Assembly (NCBI RefSeq): GCF_019422935.1
Contig: NZ_JAHZCJ010000001.1
Coordinates: 96,117-160,116 of the forward strand
Direction: 5' to 3'
From: Desulfovibrio sp.
GTDB lineage: Bacteria > Desulfobacterota > Desulfovibrionia > Desulfovibrionales > Desulfovibrionaceae
DNA length: 64,000 nt
In this document: one piece after another, positions 44,550 through 54,004 of the stretch
How positions within the stretch are numbered: position 1 is the stretch's first letter
Layout: each line of letters starts with the position of its first letter
Position numbers and translations under genes: made by a program
The notes under the pieces: generated by a model
Databases searched by the model: none
Told to the model about the DNA's origin: nothing
The model's input: only the letters and a program-made list of their open reading frames with translations

Positions 44550-46817
44550 TTAATCCGGCTCCTGCAAAGGCGCGTCAGGCGTGGTGGACAGAAGCTGCTC
44601 CAGAACAGAAAACATTTTGCTCATGACAACCGGTTTTTCCAGAAATTCATCCATGCCGGATTCAAAGGCGTTCTGTATTTCATCGGCAAAGACATTGGCG
44701 GAAAGTGCCACAATGGGCGTGTCCACATCAAACTCACGTATTTCGCGGGTAGCCTGATAGCCGTCCATCACTGGCATGCGGATGTCCATCATGATGATGT
44801 CGTAATTACGGCCTTTGGCCTTTTCCACCCCTTCTCTGCCATTGAAGGCCTGTTCGCAGAGCATACCTTCGCTTTCGAGCATTTCTTTCAGGATTTCACT
44901 GTTGATGACGTTGTCTTCGCAGATGAGGATATTCCTTCCCTTAAGCGAGGCAGCGGCGGGTTGTTTGCAGTTTTTCTTGTAAAAAGCGGCGATATCTGCG
45001 GCGCTCGCTTTTTTGTGGGGCAAAATCACCGTAAAGGTCGTTCCCTGGCCCGGCGCGGATTTGCAGGTGATGTTGCCCCCAAGAATATCGACCAGATTTT
45101 TTACAATAGCCAGCCCAAGCCCGCTGCCAACGCTGGACACATGATCTTCCTGCGTGAACGGGGAATACATGCTGGCCTGAAATTTTTTGCTGATTCCCGG
45201 CCCGTTATCAGAAATGACGTGGGTCACAACAATGCTGTCGGCATTTTCGCCGCTGATGTCGTTGCGCCATGTTATGGTTCCGCCGGGTTGCGTGTATTTG
45301 ACGGCATTGTTCAAGAGGTTGACAATGATCTGCTGAACCTTGCGTGTATCAATCTGCGCATGGCAGGAGGTTGCCGTGCAGTTGAAATGCGTTATGAATG
45401 TGATGTTTTTTGCCTCTGCCTGGGGCCTGATGATGGATTCGATGTTTCTTGCGCTATGTGCGCCAGTACAAATTGTCGGTACAACATCAATTTTTCCATT
45501 AGAGAGCTTTTGCAGGTCAAGAATGTCGGAAAGAATGGCGAGAAGGAAAATTGAACACGCTTTGATGGTCGAGAATGTCTTGGTGAGGTCAGGATCATTG
45601 TGTTTTTTCAGTTCAAGGTCTGAAAAGCCCACAATGGTGGCAAGGGGAGTGCGCATGTCATGGCTCATGCGCAAGAGAAAGTCCGATTTTGCGCGGTTGG
45701 CTTTGCGTTCCTTCTTCAGCGCTGTGTGCAGCTTGGCATTGAGATCCACGATGTCTTTGCGCAGCATGTATTCACTTGTGACATCTTCAAAACTGCCAAC
45801 AAGGCCTACAATTTTACCGCCTTCATAAAGCGGGCTTTTACTGGCTACAATGTGGCGGTTTTCGCCCTTGCAAAAGCACATGCCGGGAACCCGCGTGGTG
45901 CTCTCGCCCTGCAATACTCGCAGTTCATCATTTTTGTACGGGTCTGGGTTGCTATGCCAGCCCATGTCTTCATCATTCTTGCCCAAGAGCACCTGCTCGG
46001 AATCAAAGCCATAGTATTCCAGAAAAGCCTTGTTTACGCCGGTGAAACGCCTTTTTGCATCTTTCCAGAAGATTGCAGCCTGCGTGGTATCCAGAATTTT
46101 TTGCAGCAGAAGCTGGTTTTGCCGGTTGTGCGCTTGGGTCCCTTTTTCCGTAGAAATATTGACAAACGCCAGTTGCAAAACTTTTTGGGGGATAACCCAG
46201 GAGAGACTGACGCGAATCCAGCAGACCTGACCATCGCGCGGGCGCAGTCTGCACTCCAGAGGCTGCACGGCCTTGCCGGATATGAACATTGCCAGCAGGT
46301 GTTCTACCCTGCACACATCGGCACTGTGAACATGCATGAGTTCACTGACGTGGAAGCATTTGCTCGCATCACGTCCCGACGTGCCTGTCATGGCCAGTGC
46401 CTCGCTGTTCATGTAGGTGCAGTGAAGCTGGGCAGGCCCCTGCGTGACCTTCATGCGGATGATGCCGATTGGAATATCAGACAGAACATCAGCAGGTTGC
46501 TGCTCTGCTGCAGAAATCCACAATACGCAAACGTCGTCTTCAATCCGCTGGCAGCGGCAATCAAGGAAGCAATGCATGGTTGCGCAAAATACTGTCCATT
46601 CTTCCGCAAAATCGTGTGCGAGAGATTTGTCCAGATGCCCCCTGTTTTCGATAATTTTTTCTAAGTCTTTAAATTCAGTGATTTTTAAGAGTTCAGTAAA
46701 TCTTGTGTTTGCGGCGCTAATGGAAAATGTATCGCCCTCAAGCCGAGTTAAAAGGCAACATGCAATATTTGTTGAACTATTCCACTTCATGAATTGATCT
46801 GTCAGATTTTTGTTCAT
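44550..46817 (-). CDS. Cytoplasmic PAS-containing hybrid sensor histidine kinase
   Basis: A protein of about 755 residues with no membrane helix. Order: an N-terminal PAS-like region, a further PAS (residues about 120-240), a clearer PAS with AAIFWKDAKRRFTGVNKAF, a coiled linker, HisKA (MSHDMRTP, His 386), HATPase (DNGPGISKKF, GSGLGLAIVKNLV) and a C-terminal receiver (ILICEDN, phospho-acceptor Asp 678 in MMDIRMPVMDG). Phosphate would move from His 386 to Asp 678; an external phosphotransfer protein is needed and is not in the window. ATG 46817 follows AGGGA; the frame opens at 46850. The input signal is unknown. Confidence 0.92.
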   Translation of the reverse strand: MNKNLTDQFMKWNSSTNIACCLLTRLEGDTFSISAANTRFTELLKITEFKDLEKIIENRGHLDKSLAHDFAEEWTVFCATMHCFLDCRCQRIEDDVCVLWISAAEQQPADVLSDIPIGIIRMKVTQGPAQLHCTYMNSEALAMTGTSGRDASKCFHVSELMHVHSADVCRVEHLLAMFISGKAVQPLECRLRPRDGQVCWIRVSLSWVIPQKVLQLAFVNISTEKGTQAHNRQNQLLLQKILDTTQAAIFWKDAKRRFTGVNKAFLEYYGFDSEQVLLGKNDEDMGWHSNPDPYKNDELRVLQGESTTRVPGMCFCKGENRHIVASKSPLYEGGKIVGLVGSFEDVTSEYMLRKDIVDLNAKLHTALKKERKANRAKSDFLLRMSHDMRTPLATIVGFSDLELKKHNDPDLTKTFSTIKACSIFLLAILSDILDLQKLSNGKIDVVPTICTGAHSARNIESIIRPQAEAKNITFITHFNCTATSCHAQIDTRKVQQIIVNLLNNAVKYTQPGGTITWRNDISGENADSIVVTHVISDNGPGISKKFQASMYSPFTQEDHVSSVGSGLGLAIVKNLVDILGGNITCKSAPGQGTTFTVILPHKKASAADIAAFYKKNCKQPAAASLKGRNILICEDNVINSEILKEMLESEGMLCEQAFNGREGVEKAKGRNYDIIMMDIRMPVMDGYQATREIREFDVDTPIVALSANVFADEIQNAFESGMDEFLEKPVVMSKMFSVLEQLLSTTPDAPLQEPD

Positions 46818-47111
46818 GGAAATAGTCCCTTGCTTGAGGCTGACTAGCATGGAATGTATTTCAAATTAGTTAAATATAAAATTTATCTGGTGTAAATGCG
46901 AATTTTTCTTATAAAGCCAAATCACTGTATCGTTGTGAATTTATAAATTTATGACTGCGATTGCTGGCAGGTACGCCTGAATGGTAAAAACGTATTGTGG
47001 TACGCCTTCAAGGCTGATCACGGGTATATTGCGAACAAGCGGGCGCGTATTGGGTAAATGGTATCAATGACTGCATCCACATCGCACGATGCGAAATACT
47101 AGAATATGCAT
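46818..47111. other. Intergenic region upstream of the hybrid kinase
   Basis: AT-rich stretch between the hybrid kinase start and the terminator of the carbonic anhydrase gene. It presumably holds the kinase promoter; no motif was identified. Confidence 0.4.
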
Positions 47112-47149
47112 AAAAAACAGCGGATTTTCCATGGCTGGAAAATCCGCTG
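47112..47149 (-). terminator. Rho-independent terminator of the carbonic anhydrase gene
   Basis: Stem of 14 bp, CAGCGGATTTTCCA (47118-47131) with TGGAAAATCCGCTG (47136-47149). On the minus strand it is followed by a run of six T (47117-47112). Confidence 0.93.
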
Positions 47150-47199
47150 TCAGGGTATGTCGCGATAAAAATCAGCGCGTTGGCCTGCGCTCTGGAACG

Positions 47200-47841
47200 T
47201 TATTTTTTCAGGGCCAGAAAATCGTGCTCGTCCGGGTCATAATATTTGATTTCGCCAGATTCAATATAATAGAGCCAGCCGTGAACGTGCAGATCGCCCG
47301 ATTTTACTCTGTCGCGCACGCACGGGTAAGTCATGAGGTTTTCTATTTGAAAAATGATGGAGAGTTTCTCTGTCAGGCGCAGCAGTTTGTCCTGTCCAAC
47401 TTCCTTGCCAAGTGCCAACAATGCAAGTTCCTTGGCTTTTTTGCCCAGCGAAAGCCATTTTTGCGTGTGCACAAAGGCCTCTTCGTGAATATCCTTGTAC
47501 AGGGCTGCGATGGCACCGCAATAGGTGTGGCCGCAAATGATGATTTCTTCAACATTCAGAGCTGTTACGGCATATTCAATGCCTGCGGCCATGGCGTGAT
47601 AGTCTTCGTCTGGCTTGTAAGGAGCCACAAAGTTGCCCACATTGCGCAGCACAAAGAGCTGGCCGGGAGGAGTGTTGGTGATAAGCGATGGAATGACCCT
47701 TGAGTCGGCGCAGCCGATATAGAGCACCTTGGGGTGCTGGCCGCTGGAAACCAGTTCCAGAAGCTCATTTTCATGCTTGCAGAAATAGTTTTTTTGGAAA
47801 AATTCATTTCCCTGAAGCAAGCGTTCAACGTTCTTCATCAA
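47200..47841 (-). CDS. Beta-class carbonic anhydrase
   Basis: A 213-residue zinc enzyme interconverting CO2 and bicarbonate. Zinc ligands and dyad are visible: Cys 44 with Asp 46 and Arg 48 in IGCADSRV, and the His-Cys pair in CGHTYCGA. NVGNFV and HGWLYYIESGEI match the family. No signal peptide, so cytoplasmic. Starts MMK after a TTGAGGTTATTTG leader; a strong terminator lies at its end. Confidence 0.95.
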   Translation of the reverse strand: MMKNVERLLQGNEFFQKNYFCKHENELLELVSSGQHPKVLYIGCADSRVIPSLITNTPPGQLFVLRNVGNFVAPYKPDEDYHAMAAGIEYAVTALNVEEIIICGHTYCGAIAALYKDIHEEAFVHTQKWLSLGKKAKELALLALGKEVGQDKLLRLTEKLSIIFQIENLMTYPCVRDRVKSGDLHVHGWLYYIESGEIKYYDPDEHDFLALKK

Positions 47842-48195
47842 ATAACCTCAATGAGCCTGATGGGTTGGGGCGTGCAGTTGCTGGATTTTTTGGGGGGCGA
47901 AATTTGTGAAACATTGGTATTGCGTCTCTGGCTACGAGGGGCTGGATTGTCTGCAATCGGAGTAGAGCTTTTTGTTTTGGCTGTTCGGAAGGCAGTAGCT
48001 GGCCTGGTCAGTGCTGCTGTCTGCCGGTACTGGCACCTGTCAGCGCTGGCGCTTGAATACGTCCTTGCAGCAACATTCCATAGCCTGTGGGTAGGGCATC
48101 TCGTGTCAAACGTCAAGAAGAGGCTACAGGACCCGCAAACAGCATGACTGATGCGGGCCCTGTGATATCTGCGCCTGTTCGGAATCTACGGGAAT
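47842..48195. other. Gap between carbonic anhydrase and chemoreceptor genes
   Basis: About 350 bases with no supported gene. A hairpin with a nearly perfect 12-bp stem (ACAGGACCCGCA / TGCGGGCCCTGT, about 48127-48163) lies just past the chemoreceptor stop and could end that transcript, though it lacks a clear T-run. A plus-strand frame of hydrophobic residues from 47851 has no ribosome site. Confidence 0.4.
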
Positions 48196-50616
48196 TTATC
48201 CTTGCGACAGCGCCTTCAACTGCGCTGCAAGGCGTGAAAGTTCGGTAACTGTGCCGTACAGTTCACGCGTCAGGGTATTGGTGGTTTCCGCAACATGCTT
48301 CACATCTGTAATGGCGCGGTTGATTTCTTCGCTTGTGGCGGATTGCTGTTCCGCTGCCGTGGCGATGGATTGCACGCTGTTGCTGGCGCTGGCAACAATC
48401 TCCACTATCTGGGAAAGTGCGGCGCCGCTCTGGTTGGCCATTTCAGTGGCCCGGCTGACAGTGTCGGCTGTGTCGCGCATTTCCTGCATATTGCCCTTTG
48501 CCACAGATTGAATGGTGGTAATCGCCTCTGTGACTTCCTTTGTGGCCTGCATGGTCTTTTCCGCGAGTTTGCGCACTTCGTCCGCCACTACGGCAAAACC
48601 ACGCCCGGCATCACCCGCGCGGGCAGCTTCGATAGCAGCGTTGAGGGCCAGCAGATTGGTCTGATCGGCAATATCCGAGATAACTCCCATGATTCTGCCA
48701 ATGCCCTCGGTATGGGTTTCAAGGGATTCCATTTCCTTGAGCAGGGCGCCGGTGTGGCTGTTGACCTCTGCAATGGCAGAAACTGCCTCGTCAACAATTT
48801 CCGCGCCATGTCGGGCCTTTTGCCGCGCGTCTTCTGTCTGGTCTGCGGCGGAAGAAGCATTTTGCGCCACTTCGCGCACGGTGGAAGTCATTTCTTCCAT
48901 GGCGGTGGCGGTCTCCTGCGCGCGGCCGTTTTGCGCATCCGCACCGTCCGAAACCTGCTGGAATCGATCCTTCATCAGACCCACGGCTTCTGTCAGGCTG
49001 TCAGCCGCTGCGCTTATGGAGGTATTCACGTCCTGCATATGCTTCATGGTGGCTTCAATTTCACGTTCTTTCAGCACCAGGGTGGTCACATCGCGCGCAA
49101 TTTCCACATAGCCGATTTTATTGCCCTGGTTGTCGCGCAGCACATCACTGAACGGCTGAATATAATGCGGATTTTCCGAAGTGCCGATATCAAGTATGCG
49201 CGCCACCACAGACTTGCCGCTGCACTTGGACTGCGCAATGGGGCAGTCGTCGCTCTGGCAGACTTCGGTATTGAAGTTGTCGTGGCAGAACTGTCCGCGA
49301 AGCTTTGTGATATCCTTTTCGAGCAAGGTTTCCGTGGCTTTGTTGGCGATGATAATGCGGTAGTCGTCATCTACGCCAAAGATGGGGTCAGGCACGGAAT
49401 CCAGCAGGTTTCTGTATCCCTGCACCTCCGTGAGCATGCTTTCAATCTTGTCCAGCAGCTGGTTGAACCATGAGGCCAGCGCCCCGATTTCATCCTCGGA
49501 GGAATACTTCAGGCGATTGGCCAGCACGGCCCTGTCTTCGGCAATCTCCTGAATGGTCTGGCGGATGCTCTGCACAGGCCGCAGCACGGTTATGCTGAGC
49601 ACAAAGAACGTCATGACCAGCGGCACCACAAGCAGGGTAAGGAAGGCCGCCGCAAGGATGATCCCTGCACGGCTCATGATGCCCTGCTGTTCAGACAGAT
49701 CAGTGCTGAACACGAGCACGCCGATCTGCTTGTCCTTGAAGTCTGTAATGGGCATGCCGGAAAGCAGGGTGGAGCCGACAATTCGGGTGGTCGATCCCTT
49801 GCGGGTTTCGTCCAGAAAGCTCTTGTCCAGCAATGCCTCGACCTTGCCGTCCTTGGTGCCGCTCACAAGAATATATGAATCGGCAACAATGGGGTGCTTT
49901 TCCTTGTTTTGCAGGCCCGTGGCTACCTTCAGATGCTCGGCGTTCATGTACAGCAGCGAGGATTGCCCCTCGCCAGCGCTCAGGCCGTTAAGCACATGCG
50001 TAAAACTCACCAGCACTTCAACAGAACCCAGCTGGCTGCCCGAAAGGCTTGTGACAGGCGCAAGACCCCGGATTTCAAAGCCGCCGCTGCCGATTTCGAC
50101 CCCGCACAGGGCTTTGCCGTTCTTGTTTACCTCAAGCACCGTGGGGCGGAAGGTCGAAAGGTCGTCTGAAATATCAACCCACTTGCCATCCCGCTTGGTC
50201 TGTTTGTCGCGCCACAAGCGCACAAAGCTGCGGGCCGGGGGAAAGTGGTAGTGTATTTGCGGTTTTTCGCCCATGACCGCCTTGAATCCGTCCAGCATGG
50301 GAGCGAGGGAAGCGCGCAGCATTTCCCGCCCCCTTTGGGCGGAAGCGCTGTTTTCATCGTTAATGTCGCCTTCCATGGCTGTTCTGTAGGCGGCCTCAAC
50401 CTCGGGCAGCCTGCTCACCAGCGCTGCCATGCGCATGGCCTGTTCGCTGCACAGCTCAATGGCCTGCTCCATCTGCGAGGAGCGGGCTTCGACCAAAGTC
50501 TGTATATTTGTTTCGTTAAGTCTTTCAAATTGCTTTTGAATGACAAAATAACAACAAATGCCGATAGCAAGTGTGATGCCAGCTATGGGGATGCAGACTT
50601 TTGCGCGTAATTGCAT
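48196..50616 (-). CDS. Methyl-accepting chemotaxis protein with PAS domain
   Basis: A protein of about 806 residues. Order: membrane helix (residues about 8-27), a long periplasmic Cache-like sensor, second helix (about 315-340), HAMP, PAS ([23 protein letters not shown]), then the methyl-accepting signalling domain with the hairpin tip [27 protein letters not shown]. The PAS contains four closely spaced Cys ([11 protein letters not shown], then [10 protein letters not shown]), which could bind metal or sense redox state. No C-terminal CheR-docking pentapeptide. ATG 50616 follows GGAGA; the frame is open to 50718. Ligand unknown. Confidence 0.93.
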   Translation of the reverse strand: MQLRAKVCIPIAGITLAIGICCYFVIQKQFERLNETNIQTLVEARSSQMEQAIELCSEQAMRMAALVSRLPEVEAAYRTAMEGDINDENSASAQRGREMLRASLAPMLDGFKAVMGEKPQIHYHFPPARSFVRLWRDKQTKRDGKWVDISDDLSTFRPTVLEVNKNGKALCGVEIGSGGFEIRGLAPVTSLSGSQLGSVEVLVSFTHVLNGLSAGEGQSSLLYMNAEHLKVATGLQNKEKHPIVADSYILVSGTKDGKVEALLDKSFLDETRKGSTTRIVGSTLLSGMPITDFKDKQIGVLVFSTDLSEQQGIMSRAGIILAAAFLTLLVVPLVMTFFVLSITVLRPVQSIRQTIQEIAEDRAVLANRLKYSSEDEIGALASWFNQLLDKIESMLTEVQGYRNLLDSVPDPIFGVDDDYRIIIANKATETLLEKDITKLRGQFCHDNFNTEVCQSDDCPIAQSKCSGKSVVARILDIGTSENPHYIQPFSDVLRDNQGNKIGYVEIARDVTTLVLKEREIEATMKHMQDVNTSISAAADSLTEAVGLMKDRFQQVSDGADAQNGRAQETATAMEEMTSTVREVAQNASSAADQTEDARQKARHGAEIVDEAVSAIAEVNSHTGALLKEMESLETHTEGIGRIMGVISDIADQTNLLALNAAIEAARAGDAGRGFAVVADEVRKLAEKTMQATKEVTEAITTIQSVAKGNMQEMRDTADTVSRATEMANQSGAALSQIVEIVASASNSVQSIATAAEQQSATSEEINRAITDVKHVAETTNTLTRELYGTVTELSRLAAQLKALSQG

Positions 50617-51188
50617 CAGAGTTCTCCATATGCAATAGTTTAAAATATTATCGCTTGCTTGTGAAAAAACTTTAGGCTCGTGGCAGTTTGCATAAAAAGA
50701 CAAAGATTTAAACGCCACTATTTGTTAACATATAGTTTGAGGCGGAGTAAATTTGTTCAGAACACAAGCAGAAATGATACCATAGCAGTGTGAAAAAAAC
50801 AAGTTCCCAGATGATATTGTTTAATAATGGGAAATTATTCTCAAAATTGCCATCCCGATGATTTTGCGGGATCGTTTTTTTTTGAAAACTGGGGGTAGGG
50901 ATCTGAAAGCAGGAAACTGATAGCCGAAGCACACTGCAACTGGTGGCTGCGGATTGCTGAGAAATAGAGGCGGCAGAGGGGGCGGGGCTGCTGGTGCCCG
51001 TGCTGAGGGCCGGGCAGTGGGTGTGCTGGCGGATTTTTGCCTTTTGGCAGGCATTACCGTAGTATTCGCACCTGCGGCAGCCTGTAAACCGCCGCCCTTA
51101 TGCACTGGATACAAGCCCCTGAGCTGGCTCATGCCTGCAAAGGCGGCATTTTGCATTTTTGACCATGCGTTATAACGCCAGGGAACCT
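50617..51188. other. Divergent intergenic region
   Basis: About 570 bases between the chemoreceptor and the ferredoxin-nitroreductase genes. The first 300 are AT-rich and the rest GC-rich. Open frames here show low-complexity shadow sequence. It should contain two promoters; none could be assigned. Confidence 0.4.
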
Positions 51189-52013
51189 ATGAATTCTTTT
51201 ATAGTAGATACAGAATTGTGCCGCAAGGACGGAATTTGCGCCAAAGTGTGCCCCATTCAGATTATAGATGGCAATGTGGGCGAATACCCCTCCATCTCTT
51301 CGCACAAGGTCAGGGTATGTATCGGTTGCGGGCAGTGCATGGCCTTTTGCCCAGCCAACGCCTGTTCCGCGCCGGGGCTTTCATCGCAGGACAGCAGCCC
51401 CTTGCGGCGTGAGCAGATACCATCCGCCGAGCAGGTTGAAGAACTCGTATTTTCGCGCCGTTCGATGCGGAATTTCAAAAACAAATCTGTTCCGCGCGAG
51501 CTGCTGCACAGGATACTTGACGGCGCACGCTTTGCACCTACGGCTAAAAACACGCAGGAGCTACGCTGGATTGTTTTGGAAACCCGCGAGCAGACGGAAA
51601 AGCTGGCAGCCATGGTCATTGACTGGTTGCGCGCCCTGCCGGAAATTGACCCAGCCACCGCCAGGGACGTGCATGCCGAAAGCCTCGTGCGGGCATGGGA
51701 ATCTGGATATGACGTCATTACCCGCACGGCTCCGCATCTTGCCCTGATTGTTGCCCCCAAGGGACACTGGGGGCCTGCGGATGCCTCCATTGCCGCCGCC
51801 TATCTGGAGTTGCTGGCCCACGGGCACAAGGTGGGCTGTTGCTGGGGTGGCTACGTGTGCTTTGCCATGGGGCATCCCTCTGCACACGCTCTGCGGGCCT
51901 TTGCGGGCGTTAAGGACGATGAGCAGGTCTATGCCGCGCAGATGATGGGTTTTCCCCAGCTTGCTCCCCATTTCAGGCCGCCGCGCAAGGCGCTGGATGT
52001 CACCTGGCTGTAG
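51189..52013 (+). CDS. Nitroreductase with N-terminal ferredoxin domain
   Basis: A 274-residue fusion. Residues 1-60 carry two [4Fe-4S] motifs (CRKDGICAKVCP and CIGCGQCMAFCP). The rest is an FMN nitroreductase domain starting at FSRRSMRNFKNKSVP, with FAPTAKNTQ for flavin binding and a C-terminal MGFPQLAPHFRPPRK. Such fusions feed ferredoxin electrons to flavin; the physiological acceptor is unknown. ATG 51189 follows AGGGAA. A terminator lies 25 bases after the stop. Confidence 0.92.
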   Translation: MNSFIVDTELCRKDGICAKVCPIQIIDGNVGEYPSISSHKVRVCIGCGQCMAFCPANACSAPGLSSQDSSPLRREQIPSAEQVEELVFSRRSMRNFKNKSVPRELLHRILDGARFAPTAKNTQELRWIVLETREQTEKLAAMVIDWLRALPEIDPATARDVHAESLVRAWESGYDVITRTAPHLALIVAPKGHWGPADASIAAAYLELLAHGHKVGCCWGGYVCFAMGHPSAHALRAFAGVKDDEQVYAAQMMGFPQLAPHFRPPRKALDVTWL

Positions 52014-52036
52014 GGCTGTATCCCCGTAGAAAAAAT

Positions 52037-52083
52037 AAAGGCGGCAACCCGGGTTTCATGCCCAGGCTGCCGCCTTGTTTATT
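52037..52083. terminator. Bidirectional terminator
   Basis: Stem AAGGCGGCA...TGCCGCCTT (about 52038-52047 with 52067-52076) and an inner CCCGGG/CCC part, T-rich on the plus side (GTTTATTT) and preceded by AAAAATAAA, which gives T on the minus side. It sits between convergent genes. Confidence 0.82.
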
Positions 52084-52092
52084 TGATGGCTG

Positions 52093-52299
52093 CTACTGTT
52101 TGCGACGGCGTACGGTAACGCTTTCGCCGCCGATACCCCAGTTATCCGTGGAGAGTTCTTCAATCAGAACCACGGTGGTTGCGGGGTTTTTGTTCAGTAC
52201 CCTTTGCAGCAGCTCCGTGACGCCGCTGATGAGTTCTGCTTTCTGCTCCGCAGTGGGGGCTTCTGCACCGCCTGTTACCTTGATATTTACAAAAGGCAT
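52093..52299 (-). CDS. 4-oxalocrotonate tautomerase family protein
   Basis: A 68-residue protein beginning MPFVNIKVTGG; removal of Met exposes the catalytic Pro-1. Length and fold pattern fit the small tautomerases (4-OT/YwhB), which form hexamers. GGAGG precedes the ATG. It is the last gene of the mod cluster, 22 bases after modD. Why a tautomerase is there is not clear. Confidence 0.88.
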   Translation of the reverse strand: MPFVNIKVTGGAEAPTAEQKAELISGVTELLQRVLNKNPATTVVLIEELSTDNWGIGGESVTVRRRKQ

Positions 52300-52321
52300 C
52301 TGTACCTCCGCGATTATTGCC

Positions 52322-53188
52322 TTAGGGGGCTTTTTCCATCACAACCTTGATGTCTGCCGGTTTGCCAAAGTAGGGCCAGCTTGTGACGAGCACGTCAACG
52401 CCAGTGGCCGCGTACTGGGCGGCGTTGCCGCCGTTGACGCCGCCAGCGGCCAGAATGACGATGTCGTCACGCAGGGCGCGCACAGCGCCCACGGTTGCGG
52501 CAAGGGTTTCGCAGTCGAATTTTTCGCACTGAACAATATCAATGCCCGCCTCCGCCACAAGCAGCGCATCGTCAAAGGTGTCCACCTCGGCGCTGATCTT
52601 GCGCTCAGGCGCTTTCGCTCGCAATTTGTCCATCATTGCTGCCACGCCGCGCAACGAGGTCTGCTGCTCGCCGGGCAGAAAAACGCGGTGCTGGTCAAAA
52701 ATGAGGATACTGTCCGAGAGGTTTTGCCGATGTATGATGGCTCCTCCGTTCATCGCAGCCTCCAGGCAGATGGCCTTGGCGCCGGGAAAGTTTTTGCGCG
52801 TTACAGCCACGCGCACCGCGGGGTTGGCAGTGTGGGCCTGCTCCACCATGTGCGCCGCCCGCGTGGCAATGCCTGTCATGTATTCCATCAGGGTCTGGGC
52901 CAGCTTCCAGCCTCGGTGCAGGGGGGCGGCGGAGCCTGTGGCCTCCAGACATTGCTGACCCGCTGCAAGCCTGTCGCCGTTGGCGGCGGTGCGGCTGACA
53001 GAAAGACCGCATTTGCGCAGGAGCAATCCGGCTTCTTCCACACCGCTGATGGTGCAATCCGCCTTGGGCGCAAAGCGCATGATGCCCGAGGTTGCGGCAA
53101 TACCGAGCAGTTCTACCGTAAGGTCAAGGCCGGGGCAGTCGTCTGGCAGCAGGCCCTCCAGCCATGTATCGGAACAGGGAAAGTGCAT
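52322..53188 (-). CDS. modD: ModD-like protein, nicotinate-nucleotide pyrophosphorylase homologue
   Basis: A protein of about 288 residues resembling quinolinate phosphoribosyltransferase: VAVTRKNFPGAKAICLEAAMNGGAIIHR and ILAAGGVNGGNAAQYAATGVDVLVTS. ModD proteins belong to that fold family, occur in molybdate operons and have no settled function. Its place behind modCAB supports ModD over NadC. ATG 53188 follows AAGGAG. The frame runs back to 53338 through a repeat, which I exclude. Confidence 0.85.
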   Translation of the reverse strand: MHFPCSDTWLEGLLPDDCPGLDLTVELLGIAATSGIMRFAPKADCTISGVEEAGLLLRKCGLSVSRTAANGDRLAAGQQCLEATGSAAPLHRGWKLAQTLMEYMTGIATRAAHMVEQAHTANPAVRVAVTRKNFPGAKAICLEAAMNGGAIIHRQNLSDSILIFDQHRVFLPGEQQTSLRGVAAMMDKLRAKAPERKISAEVDTFDDALLVAEAGIDIVQCEKFDCETLAATVGAVRALRDDIVILAAGGVNGGNAAQYAATGVDVLVTSWPYFGKPADIKVVMEKAP

Positions 53189-53223
53189 GACATGCTCCTT
53201 GTAAATGCAGAACACTATACAGG

Positions 53224-53307
53224 CTAGAGCAATGTCGGTTGAGAATGTTCCGTCAACGGCGCAGAATCGTGTATTTGCGCTGAAGCAGCGGAGTGATAAT
53301 GCTCTAG
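53224..53307. repeat. CTAGAGCA-bounded repeat between modB and modD
   Basis: Outer inverted ends CTAGAGCA (53224-53231) and TGCTCTAG (53300-53307) enclose about 68 bases. The right end supplies the TAG stop of modB on the minus strand. The same CTAGAGCATT sequence forms the end of nuoM at 35959-35968, so this is probably a dispersed intergenic repeat. Confidence 0.65.
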
Positions 53308-54002
53308 AATGACCGTTTTTGACACCAATCAATGCCAAGGTACAGCAAAAGACTGATTATCGCCAGTATGGCGCAGAGCAGGGCTGCCCGCTGGAATTCG
53401 CCTGTGGATACAGCGTTGAACACTTCCAGCGAGAGCGTATTGGTGCGCCCCGCAATGTTGCCGCCGAGCATGAGGCTGATGCCCACCTCGCCCATGGCCC
53501 GCGTGATGCCCAGCAGCAGCCCGGCAGCAAGGCCATGCCGGATGAGCGGCAAGGTCACAAGAAAAAAACATTTGCGGGGGGATGCGCCGCACACCCGCGC
53601 CGCCTGCTCAAAGCGCAGCAGCTCGGGATTGTTCAGCGCTGTTTGCACGGGCTTGACCACAAGGGGCAGCCCTGCCAGCCATGCGGCAAGAATGATGCCC
53701 CCCTGCGAAAATACCAGGCTGACGCCCAGTGTCTCTCGCAGGGCAATGCCTCCCCATCCGTTGCGGCCAAAGAACAGGAGCAGCAAAAAACCCAAAGCCA
53801 TGGGCGGAAAAACCAGCGGCAGGGTGATGATAAAGTTGACCACCCGCCGCAGATGCGGATTTTTCGCCATACCCAGCCGGGCAAGAGGAATGGCCGTCAG
53901 GGCATGCAAGATCAGGCAGACAATACAAACCCGCAGGGTCAGCAGCACGGAAAAGCTGACTTCAGGCGCACACAGGGCGCGCCACAGTTCATGAAGCTGC
54001 AT
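53304..54002 (-). CDS. modB: Molybdate ABC transporter permease
   Basis: A 232-residue inner-membrane permease with about five helices. The ABC-contact loop reads EQAARVCGASPRKCFFLVTLPLIRHG-like sequence, with GITRAMGEVGISLMLGGNIAGRT following, typical of ModB. Starts two bases after modA ends. Its stop TAG lies in the CTAGAGCA repeat. Confidence 0.93.
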   Translation of the reverse strand: MQLHELWRALCAPEVSFSVLLTLRVCIVCLILHALTAIPLARLGMAKNPHLRRVVNFIITLPLVFPPMALGFLLLLFFGRNGWGGIALRETLGVSLVFSQGGIILAAWLAGLPLVVKPVQTALNNPELLRFEQAARVCGASPRKCFFLVTLPLIRHGLAAGLLLGITRAMGEVGISLMLGGNIAGRTNTLSLEVFNAVSTGEFQRAALLCAILAIISLLLYLGIDWCQKRSF

Positions 54003-54004
54003 GG

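Noticed and set aside
47851..48147. Hydrophobic plus-strand frame between carbonic anhydrase and chemoreceptor
   Set aside because: No ribosome site, no recognisable family, and composition fits untranslated spacer.
50954..51175. Small Gly/Ala/Arg-rich frame before the ferredoxin-nitroreductase
   Set aside because: Low complexity, no ribosome site, and it overlaps the expected promoter.
52322..53338. Longer modD start at 53338
   Set aside because: The extra 50 codons run through the CTAGAGCA repeat; ATG 53188 has AAGGAG and gives a normal ModD N-terminus.
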